Assembly: GCA_002794735.1 (NCBI GenBank)
Contig: NBAZ01000001.1
Coordinates: forward strand, 3,162,001 to 3,226,000
Length of the DNA: 64,000 nt
DNA from: Pyrrhoderma lamaoense
Taxonomy: Eukaryota; Basidiomycota; Agaricomycetes; Hymenochaetales; Hymenochaetaceae
Reading direction: 5' to 3'
Each line of letters begins with the position of its first letter. The first letter of the stretch is position 1. Made by a program: the position numbers and the translations under genes. The notes under the pieces are model-generated. The model was not told the DNA's origin. It worked only from the letters and a program-made list of their open reading frames with translations, and searched no databases. Of this stretch, positions 11,534 through 23,044 are shown piece after piece.

Positions 11534-13490
11534 TCATGGCGACTTCAACACCTTCTGAACCACGACGTAGTCGGGGTGTATTTTATTATCAAAATAGCGT
11601 GCTTCGTCGCTGTCGTAATCATCACTATCTGCCTCCGAACTTGACGCTGAAGAATACTCGCTACCATTAAGATGAGTAACATTCTTGCCGAAGTCGGGGT
11701 GATACGGTGGTACATTGGATATAGGTCCCGTCATACAGTCTCGAGATGATTTATTCTTGCCCTTTTTCTTTCTATCGGATCCTACGGCACGCCGTCTGAA
11801 TGTATTTGAAGGTACTAAAGAAGGGTTCAAAGACCCATTTTCATATGTCCACGGAGTCTCAGGTAAGTTCAACGCAGTGTTATCATCTTCGTGATCGTAG
11901 TCAAGAGGGCGTATGTCATTAGGGTCGGAGGGTGGCCAATGAGTTGACGGAATACCATCTGGAAAAGGGGGGAAACAGTTAGACTACAAGCTCATCAGAA
12001 GTGTTGTAGATTAAAGAATGAGTAATTTCCAATAACATCAAACAAAGACAACCATTGAAGAGAGCAAAGTGCATAACAAATATTGGAGATTTGCATGAAT
12101 GACTGGGAATATGAGCTCACATCCTCGAAAGAAGCTTTATATGAATCATTTAAACCTGATCACCCATTTCTTGGTCCTCATACCCATGTCTATTTCCAGG
12201 AGCCTCTCGTTGTCTCTCGTTGAAATCAAACCACCTACCGTCGGATTCAGCAACTGGAAAGTGCAGTCCATCACCCCTCGGAACCGTAGGACAACACCAC
12301 AATAGCGGGTTTTTGCCCAAAACAGCTTTGATATTATGTCTACGTCCGATATTCTATGGGACCAGGTGAGTATTTTTCAATATGGAGGAGGGCATACGAC
12401 TCATACATAAGGAAATTTGACCTAAAAAAGTAAAATGTTGAACTTCAGCCTTGGAGTATTGAATGAGAAAGTGTTACAAACCTCGTGGATTCTTCCACGC
12501 TTGACAAGCATGGCAACTTTATCCTTTTCCCATCGTTCTATAGTTGTGGTATTGATGCTAAGACAGTAGAAGTGATATAAGCTAGTTTATATAGAGAGAT
12601 ATTCTCATCAAATTAAGTTCACTTCTTAAATTTCACTAAAACTCACCTGAAGCCACCAACACCAAGAAGTACTGGGATACAGGTCACATAGTTTAGGATT
12701 AAGAAAACGAATTCAGTAGTATCGGGCTCTTGCTAAATATGTAGCATTAGTAATCTAGGCAAGACGAAGATATGAAAAAAGATGAACCCAATATTTTGCA
12801 TTTATAGAATCGATCACCCTCTGAGTGATCATTACAACATGATACAAACACGCAACATCCACAAAAAATAAAAAGCGGATGAAATGCCCATAGTTATAGT
12901 GGCCGACACAGTTATTCACCCAAGGGCAGTGATGATCCATGCGCAGCACACATCTGAGCATTGCAACGAAATGAGTAATGCTTTCATAAAGTAAAGAATC
13001 AGTCTGACTTGCCGTTTACACTGACGGCAATGGTGTGCTCGTGGAGGTTTATACGCATTACACATCCTACAATAACGAGGGTTACCAGTAAGACGTTTCA
13101 CTTCATATCCTTCACCTGAGCGGATATCTGGTTCCTGTATTTATTGTATAAGCCAAGTGCTACCCACGTAACGATTCAATAGATTGGATACCCAGGATTT
13201 AGGGACACGTCCTGGGTCTGTCAAGACTGTAAGGTAGTAATTCCAATATAACAATCCAACCAACACACTACATGTATGTAGTGTATGGTTAGCTTACAAG
13301 ATACGTGATGAAGGGATGATACATACTTGAATGGCAGAAGGAGTTTGATTAGGTCAATAGAGAGCACCCGTCCATACCATGGCCAGATGATGAATAACTG
13401 AGATGAATATGCAATGAAGGCAATTAGACTTGTGGTAAATCCGACCCATACACGCCCTAATAGCCTGCCCATCGCTTCTTGCCTCAACAC
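11534..13490 (-). CDS. PFA4: DHHC palmitoyltransferase, PFA4 type
   Basis: ER S-palmitoyltransferase; yeast Pfa4 palmitoylates chitin synthase Chs3. Starts at 13490 ([18 protein letters not shown]) with two N-terminal membrane segments. [10 protein letters not shown] stretch follows near 13200. Then comes the cysteine-rich domain [20 protein letters not shown], an intron, and the active-site block [20 protein letters not shown]. Two further membrane segments follow, then the conserved TTxE motif ([12 protein letters not shown]). The cytosolic tail has [27 protein letters not shown] and [14 protein letters not shown], the order seen in fungal PFA4. The last exon is Ser/Asp-rich and stops at 11534. 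About eight exons with consensus splice sites. No frame damage seen. The tail sequence separates it from other fungal DHHC enzymes (PFA3, AKR1, ERF2). Confidence 0.9.
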
Positions 13491-14403
13491 AACGGATCAG
13501 TACTACGGACAGATTACGACGTCAACGACTACGGATCGCCACAATGTTTAATTGCTGTGCTGAGACTATGAAGCGTGTAGAGGTTAATCGTGACGCGCGC
13601 GTCACAACACTAAGAGTCACGGAAATTCTGTAAGAGCCTCTTGTGTTTTTTCTTTTCAAGAGATTACAGTATCTCTCTAACAGTAATCAAGGAGCATGAC
13701 ATATTCAAGTTCAGATAGATATGGCAGATTTTCGGGTCTTTCACTTCATGCCATCCTAACATGATATTGCACAAACACAAATAATCATCGGCGCAGAACT
13801 TTAGCTTCGGGACCAATCATACACACGATTTTAACGCGAATGCCATAAAAGCTAGCCCTTCATGGTTCTACAAAAAGAGGATATCACTACATTCACATTA
13901 TTTAAAAATCTCCAATCCTGGATCTTGATCCATTTCGTCCTAATTGATCTAGCTTAAGAAAATTATCACCAGACAAATTGTTAATCCAGGAAGAAAAGTA
14001 TATACTATGACTTTAATTTTCTCGGCACTTCTCTATGTGGCTCCACATTCGCCGACAGAAACTATCGATGGTAACATGATATATAACATACCGCCGACTG
14101 TGTCGTGCTTCGCTAAATTGTCGGGAAAGTATCCCTTCTCAATGTTTTCCGTTGCCTGGTTTGCGCCTTGCCGAAATAGGTTTCTACTCGAAACATAACT
14201 TCCGACATAATAGTTTCCTACCATAAATAACTCGTCTAATATGTGCTGTCTCTCGATTTCCGAAGACTTTCTAGCTGCTGTCCGACTTTATTCCTCTTCT
14301 CGGTGAAATAACATGGCTTTAGTGCTGTGTAACCCGCTTCGTATATAATGAGCCCACCTGGACAGTAGCTTCAAGACCCAGCGTTTTTCATCAGGGATTC
14401 AAG
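13491..14403. promoter_or_regulatory. divergent intergenic region, PFA4 / GH6
   Basis: About 0.9 kb between divergent start codons. It includes a TATA-type element at 14342 for the GH6 gene. A short palindromic GC-rich patch (GACGCGCGCGTC) lies at about 13593. A 63-codon open frame at 14007-14198 has no supporting features and is left out. Confidence 0.4.
14342..14348 (+). promoter_or_regulatory. TATA box of the GH6 gene
   Basis: TATATAA sits 62 bp upstream of the GH6 start codon, a usual spacing for a strongly expressed fungal secreted enzyme. Confidence 0.55.
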
Positions 14404-15930
14404 ATGAAATTTACTATCCTAGCTTCCCTTATTGCGTGTCTTCCTGCCTTCGTTAGAGCGGCCGGTACTGGTAATCCTTGGGAAGGTGCTACTACGTTCT
14501 TGATCCCAGAATACGTCGACGAAGTCAATGCAGCTGTCGGCAAGTATGTGTCCTGTTTGTACCTCAAAAGGGGATACTTACGTATCCTTTCTCGTATGGC
14601 GCATCTAGTATAACTGATGCGACTCTTGCTGCTAATGCTGCTAAAGTCGCGAGTGTCCCAATTTTCTTTTGGATGGACGTAGCTGCAAAAGTTGATACCC
14701 TTGGTCAATATCTCGCTGCCGCAGATGCTCAAGGAGGGACGCCATTGGTACAGGCTGTCATCTATGATCTCCCTGATCGTGACTGTGCTGCAGAGGCCTC
14801 TGCTGGTGAATTTTCGATTGCAGATGGTGGTGCGGAGAAGTATCAAGCATATATCGACTCCATTGCATCTCAGGTAGAACGTGAGCTAAACCTGTTTAAA
14901 CCCGAAGTTGATTGTCTGCTGACTTTCTCTTTGTAAAGAATACCCCAATGTACGAGTTGTGTTTGTAGTTGAACCGGATGGTCTTGCGAACCTCGTGACA
15001 AATCTCAGTGTTGCTAAGTGTGCAAACGCCGCTTCCACGTACAAGGTATGTTCCATGTGATTTCAAGTTTTATATTATATACTTGTTTCTGAATGTGACG
15101 TGTGTGGGTATAATTGTATATGTCATTTATTGGTTGTTTCTTAAAATAGGAGCTTGTTTCCTACGCGATTTCAAGCCTCCAGCAAGACAACGTCTGGCTT
15201 TACCTTGACGCGGGACACTCAGGCTGGCTCGGATGGCCTGCTAACATTAGTCCAGCTGCCCAATTGTTTGCAGAGGTCCTCCAAGGCGCCGGCTCCGGTG
15301 CTGTAAGTCATTTTCCCATTCCACTATATAAAAAATAATTGATATTTTCTTGTTTATCCCCTAGACTGTCCGAGGCCTAGCAACAGATGTCTCTAATTAC
15401 AATCTTCTGAGAGGAGCAGAAGATCCTGCCCAATCACCAAATCCGAATTATGATGAAGAGTTGTATATCAATGCACTTGCACCACTTCTTGACCAGAACA
15501 ACTTCCCATCGCAATTCATTGTAGACCAAGGAAGATCGGGTGTATCTGGTATTCGTACGGCTGAGGGTGACTGGTGTAATGTCCTTGGCGCAGGGCTTGG
15601 GACTCGCCCTACAACCGACACTGGAAACACCTTGATTGATTCAATCGTCTGGGGTAAGATGCTTTTTCCATGAGTAATCTGTAGTTACTTATGTAATCAC
15701 TTATGTATTTTCCAGTCAAGCCACCAGGAGAAAGTGATGGAACTTCAAACACTAGTTCACCACGTTACGATACTCGTATGTTCTACCAATTTTGATCAAA
15801 TAATAACACTCATATTTCTCTTTCAATAGACTGCGGTCAAAGTGATGCCGCCCAGCCTGCACCAGAAGCCGGAACTTGGTTCCAAAGCTATTTCGAGACT
15901 CTCGTGCAAAATGCGAACCCTGCTCTTTAG
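14404..15930 (+). CDS. cel6A: GH6 cellobiohydrolase (Cel6A type), catalytic domain only
   Basis: Secreted glycoside hydrolase family 6 enzyme that releases cellobiose from non-reducing cellulose ends with inversion. Residues 1-19 (MKFTILASLIACLPAFVRA) form a signal peptide, and the mature protein begins directly with the catalytic domain (GTGNPWEG). There is no CBM1 module or linker. Conserved blocks in order: AKVASVPIFFWMD; IYDLPDRDCAA (Asp and disulfide Cys of the active-site loop); VVFVVEPDGLANLVTN (catalytic acid Asp); YLDAGHSGWLGWPANI; FIVDQGRSG; DWCNVLGAGLG; WVKPPGESDGTS (candidate base loop); HCGQSDAAQPAPEAGTWFQ. The four cysteines of the two usual disulfides are present. Seven introns; the donor after SQVE must be GTGAGC near 14880 to keep the frame into QYPNVRVVF. 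The frame is intact throughout. The loop reads SDGTS where many relatives have CDGTS. Confidence 0.95.
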
Positions 15931-16879
15931 GTCTATCTACTAATAATGTGTCATTTTTTGTATAAGATGTTGCTATATTTTGTTATTTATATTCATACGA
16001 TTTTCTGATCTCTGAATTATGACATGAACCTGAATCTGGGTTTTATGTGAACGTAAGACACTGTTCGGTAACCTCTATACCCTCAATTCGTTTATCGTAT
16101 CTACTAGGATTCCATACATAGCCTTGAACCTTTTCCTTTTCAATCAGCTTCTGTAGTCATGAAAATTCTAAAATCTGCGCATTGGATCATACGGTGTGAC
16201 GTTCATTCTATGGATTTTTTTCTTCTCTGTCTGGCTACCTGTGATCTAGGATAGAAGAAATTTATTCGCGAGGACATGGTACCGGATATACTTTTAACTT
16301 TCTGATAGCATCTAAGTACGCTCCAACGTGATAGAAGTTGACTACTGTAAGTAAACAGGATAAACAGAGTACTGATTTTTCGTCACAAGGAAGGTTTCGG
16401 GTTTATCAGCCCGTTTCTTATCAATTACTACAACCAAGATTATAGAGTTGACCACGTCTTAGAAGCGTAAAAGCATTTGTTTATATGGAGATAAGACCAG
16501 AAAAGGAATTAACAATGTGGTAGGAGCGAGAAATCGTGAGAGTATGTGACGATGTGATCAAAGTCTGACTCAGAAAGATACGTAAATCGCATTACATAGT
16601 AAACATTTCCAAATAGGAAGGTCGTTCACGCAGCGGACTTATATATACAAGCAGATCCATTTGTGCACCTTTTACCCCCAGAATGTGCATTCATGCCGTA
16701 TTGACGCGTCGCCGGACAGAACGGACACCTTGGAGACTCGCCAGGGTGATGTTGAGCTCTTATCAGGTGGAAACTGGCCAAGAAGTTCTCCACTTCAAGT
16801 ATAAATATGGGCTGAAAAGCTAGTTAGATGGTCAGGTCAATCAATACTCTCCTGACCAGACAAATCTATAACTCTCACA
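15931..16879. promoter_or_regulatory. intergenic region, GH6 3' end to aldo/keto reductase promoter
   Basis: About 0.95 kb between two genes on the same strand. The first part is T-rich 3' sequence; the end holds the reductase promoter with a TATA element at 16800. No other gene seen. Confidence 0.4.
16800..16807 (+). promoter_or_regulatory. TATA box of the aldo/keto reductase gene
   Basis: TATAAATA lies 80 bp upstream of the start codon at 16880 and is followed by a pyrimidine-rich stretch (TCAATACTCTCCTGACC), as in many fungal core promoters. Confidence 0.5.
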
Positions 16880-18231
16880 ATGTCTAAAATAACCCCATCT
16901 ACTTTGCTTCACCCGCCCCCGCCCCCACCTAAAACTCGGCTTGGCCGCTACCGCGTCTTGTCCCCTCTTGCTAGCGTTCGTGTCTCTCCTATTGCACTTG
17001 GTGCTATGAATATCGGCGACCAATGGGAAAAGTTCGGGATGGGGTCAATGACTAAAGAATCGTCCTTTAAGCTTCTAGATGCATACTATGAAGCTGGAGG
17101 GAATTTTATTGACACAGCAAACAACTAGTGAGAATTCTCAAAATAACTTATCTGTATGAATTTAATGAATTCATCATGCAAATCTTAAGCCAAGATGAAA
17201 CATCTGAAATGTTTATTGGGGAATGGGCTGAATCTCGTGGAATACGTGATCAGCTTGTAATCGCAACGAAGGTAAAACCATACTTAGAGCCACAGGATGA
17301 AAAATGAATTAACATCATAGTTTTTAAATAGTACACTACTAATTTCAAGCGTGGAGCCGATGATATCAACATTAAAGTCAATTATTGTGGAAATAACGCC
17401 AAGTCACTTAAGCTTAGTGTACAGGCAAGTCTCAAGAAGCTAAGAACTAGCTACATTGATATCCTATACGTGCACTGGTGGGACTTCAACACTACTATCG
17501 AAGAAGTTATGAATCAGCTCCATAATTTAGTTGTTTCTGGCTTAGTTCTATATCTTGGTATCTCTGACTCTCCTGCCTGGGTTGTCGCGGGTGCAAATCA
17601 GTATGCTCGTGATCATGGAAAGACACCTTTTGTAATTTACCAAGGTGCTTGGAACGTATTAGAACGCAGTTTTGAGCGTGATATAATCCCAATGGCCCGT
17701 GCCTATGGTCTAGCCCTTGCTCCGTGGAATGTCTTAGCTGCAGGAAGACTTCGATCAGATGCAGAAGAGAAACGGCGTATCGAGTCTGGTGAAGGTGGAC
17801 GAACCTTGAATCGAGATTGGCTACGTGACGAAAATGAAAGGAAGATGTGTGCTGTCTTAGAAAAGATCGCAAAAGAAGTTGGAACCGAACACATAACCGC
17901 CGTAGCCATCGCATATGTAATGCAGAAAACGACATACGTATTCCCAATCATCGGTGGTCGTAAAGTTGAGCACCTCATGGCCAATGTTGATGCACTCAAG
18001 ATATCGTTGTCCGACGAACACATTCAACTCATCGAAAGTGTGATTCCCTTCGAACCTGGATTCCCTAACTACTTCATTGTAAGTCATCTCATTCACGTAA
18101 ATTCATCAAGGATCATTCAAACTCACCACACTTGATAGGGCGACGGAACATATACAATACCGCTCATGGGAGAAGCTGGGGTTGAGGATAGGTGGCCTCT
18201 GAGACAGCCAATTAAGCCCAGTTCCCAGTGA
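16880..18231 (+). CDS. aldo/keto reductase, aryl-alcohol dehydrogenase (AAD) type
   Basis: NADPH-dependent reductase of the AKR9/AAD group, which in wood-decay fungi interconverts aryl aldehydes and alcohols. The N-terminus has the usual proline run ([20 protein letters not shown]). Next come the strand LGAMNIG and FIDTANNY, which holds the catalytic Asp and Tyr across an intron. The catalytic Lys lies in LVIATK at the end of exon 2 and the His in DILYVHWWD. The C-terminal half has [46 protein letters not shown] and [19 protein letters not shown], the cofactor-binding end. Four or five exons with clean donors (GTGAGA, GTAAAA, GTAAGT). The last exon ([14 protein letters not shown]) ends at TGA 18231. 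The frame is intact. Substrate is not deducible. Confidence 0.9.
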
Positions 18232-18677
18232 TGCGAAGGTAAAACTGAAATCAGTTACTAAAATAATGGTTGAATGAAGGAACTATCCAATTTGTTGATA
18301 TGAAATAAAAGAAGCATTTTCTGATTCATCACATTTACAAGTTTCTTGCCAGTATGTGAAAAGTATCGCAACAGAGCGTGGCGGGCAAATAAAGATGTTC
18401 TCCTTAGAGAAAAGTTAAAGAGTAAGATTGAAGGGAATCATGCAAGGCATACATACAAATATATGGTAAGTATACATTACTGGGTTTGTGTCATCTTTTG
18501 ATTGACACTATGTCACATAGATAGTATTACTATTAATAGTGTTGAAATGGAGCTATATACGACGAGTGTCTGATATGGACATCATCCAGCCCCCTCAAAG
18601 AACACATGAAGTATGTGTGTGTTGAGGAACAAAAATAGCAAGGGATTGAGAGATAGGCTACAGCTCGTTCTAAGCCT
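18232..18677. other. convergent 3' intergenic region
   Basis: About 450 bp between the reductase and the first DUF6699-like gene, which converge. A+T-rich at first, no gene seen. Open frames overlapping the downstream end on both strands look like shadows. Confidence 0.35.
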
Positions 18678-19539
18678 TCATCTGGATAACGAAGGTTCCA
18701 TCCGGGAGATATACCATCCCCGCGAAGAACACGCACCCGCGCAAGAAGAGACTCGGATGAGTGGTCCCGTCTCACCTGAAGAGATTCTGCGGAGACGATA
18801 CCCTTCCGCAGAAGCGACTCGACCGCCCGACAAATTGCGCAACTCATGTTCTGAGACCGTATGGCGCAGAGAGAGATGAAGCGACCCCAACACGTCGCCG
18901 GTTGTGAGTGGACGCGACATCTCCAGGTTGGGTCCCCAGGGAAGTGTGCTGCATTGCATCGAAGCTGGCTGAGAAAAAATTTGAATCTCAGCAAATAAGG
19001 ACTGCTCCAAAGACGAGGGCGGGTTGAACGCGGATGCGTGCCATTCGTACGTACTGACTGATAGCGGCACGTGGACGAGACCCACATATTCCTAGAACCT
19101 TCGCTGGTTGAATAGCTCTCGGATGATGAAGCGCCATAACCGCTTCATGTATGAACTTCATGGCCTAATGTCAGTCTCTTCGAAAGACGAATGATATAAT
19201 TAATGAATAAACTTACATGTAGCCGGCTACTACGGCGGCGCTTTGGTTTCCCCCCCTCCTCACGGGTGACACTCTTTTCCGAGCAGTTTATGCCCAGGCG
19301 AGGGAGGTGCACAGATGGCCCATTAGATGGGTCGTTCATGAGCATATGCAGACGGCGGTGCTTCAGATAAGCCTTGTCGTGCAGGTCGGCGCATCCACTG
19401 TAGGAGCTGGTAGAACCGTGTGAGGATGGAGACTTGGGATCGCTTTTGGGATTCGTTCTGGCCCTCGAGCAAGTTTGTAAAGTGTAGTGGTTCGACTTGA
19501 ACGCTTTCTAGAGGCAACTTCTCGTCGACGTCTTTTCAT
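18678..19539 (-). CDS. DUF6699-like protein (first of three neighbours)
   Basis: Probable member of the DUF6699 family common in mushroom-forming fungi; function unknown. The start at 19539 (MKRRRREVASRKRSS) lies 53 bp downstream of a TATA box. A basic, Ser-rich N-terminal region continues to KPKRRRSSRLH, ending at a GTAAGT donor near 19215. The main exon begins at a TCTAG acceptor near 19090 with EYVGLVHVPLS and has the family-like order: YEWHASAFNPPSSLEQ, STLPWGPNLEMS, LTTGDVLGSLHLSLRHTVSE, ASAEGYRLRRIS. It stops at 18678. The frame between LYKLARG and ARTNPKSDPKS breaks by one base at a short C/G run (19462-19464). The family call is weaker than for the two neighbours. An alternative 3' frame near 18720 (GISPGWNLRYPDE) means the C-terminus is uncertain. 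Confidence 0.5.
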
Positions 19540-20352
19540 TGTGATAGAGAATGATTGAGTTGATGAGGGCATCAGTGGACGAAATGCCTGCTTTTTATAC
19601 CTCACTCAGAGCAGAGCAAGATCCGTCACCAACGTGGTGGTCCTCTGAGACGTAACTAAAGGAGTGGAAATTAAAATGCTAATACTCCAGCGTCAATGAT
19701 AGATGAAACACGCACGGGATACATGTGTGTGATAAGAACAAAGGGAACAAAAAGCCGAGGGTTGAGATGATGCCTAGGCAATAGCTGGCTTCTACGATAT
19801 TAGTACTAGTATCAGGTGGAGTAGGCACATTATAAGACATTTCAGCACAATATCACAACGATACATCTGGAATACAAAGGGACACTATATAAGTATACAT
19901 TACAATAGTTGAGAACTCCATTAACATACGTAACATCTGTTTCCATACATTTTGTGGTTCGAAACTGGCCTTGCTTTAATAATTTATGTAATCAATCGAG
20001 TTGCTTATACTTAAATAGGAAGACGCCTATATCAATTCAAATTGGTTGTTCAACTTCATCATAAGCCATCAACCATTCTTTGATAGCTATACATATATAC
20101 GTATGATTATAAATGTATATGCCCAACCAGACATTAAATACCATAGGCTAGTAGCTCCATTTCATATTGTATGAGCTACATTATTCAGGATCATTGCCGT
20201 GACCTTACATCAAGTAGATAATCAATACGAAGTGTGATGAAAAGAACTAGAAACGATTAATTTACTATCATCGCCAGATCAACACAAGATATAAAAATAC
20301 CTAAATCAATCATATTATACAAATATAGAGGAGAGACTGAACCAGTTACCGT
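19540..20352. other. intergenic region between DUF6699-type genes
   Basis: About 0.8 kb, very A+T-rich from 19850 to 20330, with several short TATA-like and ATATAC repeats. It contains the first gene's promoter and the second gene's 3' sequence. No further gene seen. Confidence 0.4.
19592..19599 (-). promoter_or_regulatory. TATA box of the first DUF6699-like gene
   Basis: TATAAAAA on the minus strand, 53 bp before the ATG at 19539. It argues against using in-frame ATGs that overlap or precede it, such as the one at 19605. Confidence 0.45.
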
Positions 20353-21898
20353 TCACTCTCCTCTAGCTGCTTCTGCTTTACATTCATCAGCAGTTCTTGG
20401 GAGGTTCTTATCGCATTTCAAAACAAAAATATTCGTCATATCCCTCTTCGGTTTTACGCTACCCATCCTCATACGTTCTCGTACATAGTCCATGTCAACT
20501 TCAATACCACCATACATCGAGTCATCCAAAAGGAAATCGCATCTTCTTAATCCTTGTCCAAGTCTCCCACCGGGCACACCGTCTGACCTCGAACGATTAT
20601 GGTGATACGCAGCACTGATAGAGTTCTGGTGAGATATACTAGCAGCTTTGAACTCACGTTCAGGGACGATTTCGTAGAAGAAAGTTGATAATGTGTCGAT
20701 AATGTCTCCACACGTAACGCCTTTCGATGGATGACTAGCTTTAACATCAATGAACCAGGTAAACCGTCTTGAAATGAGACGCAGGCTTGACAGACGAGGG
20801 AAGGTCGCAGGGGAGTCTCGACCTTTCATCCAAGAGACATAAGGGTCTTCATCAGAGCGACGTGCGTAATTAGACTGGAACAACATGCACCATTCAAGGA
20901 ACGGACGCTTAGAATCGCCTTCTGGTGGTGGCATAAGTAACGGGTTGATCTTGAAATTAACTTTCAGGATTGCCGCATTTACTGGATCAAGCACGGGTCC
21001 GTCTGATACACAGCGATCAACTCCTTTTTACTTTACAGTGAAGTTCTTATCGTGCTTACAGTCTGATCCTGACATCCAACGTGTGTCTACTCCGATGTTC
21101 TGGTCTGGACGCACAGCCCTCTCGAATTGGTGTGGAAGTGGTGCGGTCTCGCTACCTGGTGTTACAGGAAGATACCCACCACCCCTCCAAGGAGTCGTAT
21201 GTCCAGACCTCGGATAATAAGCAACAGGGTATGGAGGCAGAGCAGCATACGCAGAATAACCAGTCCTGGGATCTATTAAGTCCTCATACCCATTAGGAAC
21301 AGGAACGATGGGAGGTGTGTAACCTCCAGGGTGAGTTGGTCCAATCCAGTCCGGGGAAGACCGCCTGTAGATACTGCTCGTGCATGCCTTGTCTGCCGTG
21401 GTGGTGGTGCACTACTATAGTCTAGATGCTCCCTCGGACCAAGCCATTCGTCCGTATAGTTCGCTGCTGGGTTCGTTTCTGGCCGGGGACGATTGAAGGA
21501 AGAAGCACGTGGTCGTGGAAGAGGTGGTTGACTGATGTCGGATGCTGCATGAGGAGCTCGCGGACCGTTCCAGTCATGTGAAAAACCATCTGTGTCAACA
21601 GTAGGAGCAATGGGGGAGTGACCCAGCCCTGCATACGCTAGATGAGGCGGAAAGTAATTGGCTGGAGTCTGCTGGTAAATGGGATACATGGGTTGTGCTG
21701 CTGCATAAGGTGTGTGAGCCGGATGGGTGTAGTATGTTCCTGAGTCAAAGGGGGCTGAGCAGGTAATCCTTCATAGTGAACGATAGGAGTACGGCCCCTG
21801 GACCGTACATGTACATTCGAATATGCATCCTCAGGGTTAGGTATCACAGGTGCAGGTGTTGCTCCTGGTCTTGGCGGGACGAAGGGCGTTCCACTCAT
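20353..21898 (-). CDS. DUF6699 protein with long Pro/Tyr-rich N-terminal region (second of three)
   Basis: Basidiomycete DUF6699 family protein, function unknown. Starts at 21898 (MSGTPFVPPRPGATPAPVIP), followed by about 270 residues rich in Pro, Tyr, His and Ser (PTVDTDGFSHDWNGPRAP, GGYTPPIVPVPNG). After an intron near 21053-20997 comes the folded domain: DPVNAAILKVNFKINPLL, FTWFIDVKASHPSKGVTCGD, IIDTLSTFFYEIVPEREF, ISAAYHHNRSRSDGVPGG and RLGQGLRRCDFLLDDSMYGG, ending near VLKCDKNLPRT. These blocks are the core of the family. Two one-base frame breaks lie in the N-terminal region, at the G run 21750-21754 and at 21353-21356. Both are restored by one extra base in the run, and the code on both sides is plainly the same low-complexity protein. 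Confidence 0.82.
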
Positions 21899-22183
21899 TG
21901 TCGAACTTAGTACCGATAAGCCAGACGAACTGAAAATCCCTTTAACACACCAAAGAAGAAAGCAATGCGATCATCAAGGGAAGGTAGTAAGAAACGTTGC
22001 AAACTATCAATTCACGCTGCGGACAATGGGGGATGAGGCCAACACGTGTTGGACTATATGCGGTGCTCTTATTGATGCAAATTTGACTACAGGGTTATGC
22101 TTGCACAAGCAATAGACATTTACAAATTAAAAGTTGAAGGGAAGTACATGACGAGAAAGGCGGTGATGGTGATATTAGTATCA

Positions 22184-23044
22184 CTAGTAGCCATTAGTCA
22201 AGGAGAGAACTAAAATGTTGGGCGCGGCAAACCCTAGTCGACTTTTCACGAATTTATCATCCTTTTCAAGCCCATCAAATAGTGTCTTTCCTCCTAACCA
22301 ATCTATGGTTGTTGTCATTAATATGCGCCCAAGTATTCAGAGTGATGGAAAAGGATGAAATGTCACGTACCGATGCGTCTACACCGTTCGACTGGTATTT
22401 CGTTCAGTGCACTTCTCGTTGATCCGTACTGCCCATTGTTTTCTCGCAATAGTGCCATACGCTTTACCCTTTCCTTTTCTCTTACAGAAAGCATCTTGAA
22501 TTCCTGCTCCGTAAGCGGTGTACGCGAATATCTGGATTGTATTACAATCAGGAGATCAGAGAGCAACAGATATGTTCACTAGCATACACGAGCCAAAGCC
22601 TTTCACATATATTTGCGAGCGTAACTCCGTCGTTATTCTGCACATAAGTCACCCAGGGACTATGCCTTGAGATGATAGCAAGTTGCGTCAGACGTGGAAG
22701 TGTCGCCGCTTCATCCTTCTTTATGAACTCGAGTGCAGTATTCCTGTCCTTTACACTAAAACCAAGTGTTTGCCCTGTATGTGCATAAGCTTGGTGAAAT
22801 CAACGTATCATGTAACATTACCTGTCTGCAGGTTGAATTCCAATTGGAAGGCATCAAATTTTTGAGCTAAAATTGGATGAATGTGTAGTTCTGTATCTTC
22901 GAGTAGATATAATTCAGTTTGAGTGAGTACTGGGCCATCTATAAGACGAGAAAAGAAGTCTTAGTCATGAGATCTTTAACGCATACCACGCATGATTATG
23001 ATACACGCACAACTTGATCCCTTGCCCCATTTCCGGTCAGCCAT
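22184..23044 (-). CDS. DUF6699 family protein (third of three)
   Basis: A compact DUF6699-type protein of about 210 residues, function unknown. The start is at 23044 (MADRKWGKGSSCACIII). Exon 2 gives DGPVLTQTELYLLEDTELHI and HPILAQKFDAFQLEFNLQTG. Exon 3 gives LGFSVKDRNTALEF, then DEAATLPRLTQLAIISRHSP and WVTYVQNNDGVTLANICERL. After a donor GTATGC the next exon gives YSRTPLTEQEFKMLSVREK, and the last exon gives DWLGGKTLFDGLEKDD, ending NGY-stop at 22184. The order (hydrophobic strand, sxxSPW, GVT..di, LT..EF, R.R..DwL.g...F.GL) is that of the family. All splice joints are in phase with no frame damage. Confidence 0.72.

Noticed and set aside
14007..14198. Small gene in the GH6 promoter region
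   Set aside because: Open on both strands over the same bases, without signal, motif or splice site; probably chance.
16841..17023. Minus-strand open frame over the start of the aldo/keto reductase
   Set aside because: Shadow of the conserved proline-rich N-terminus.
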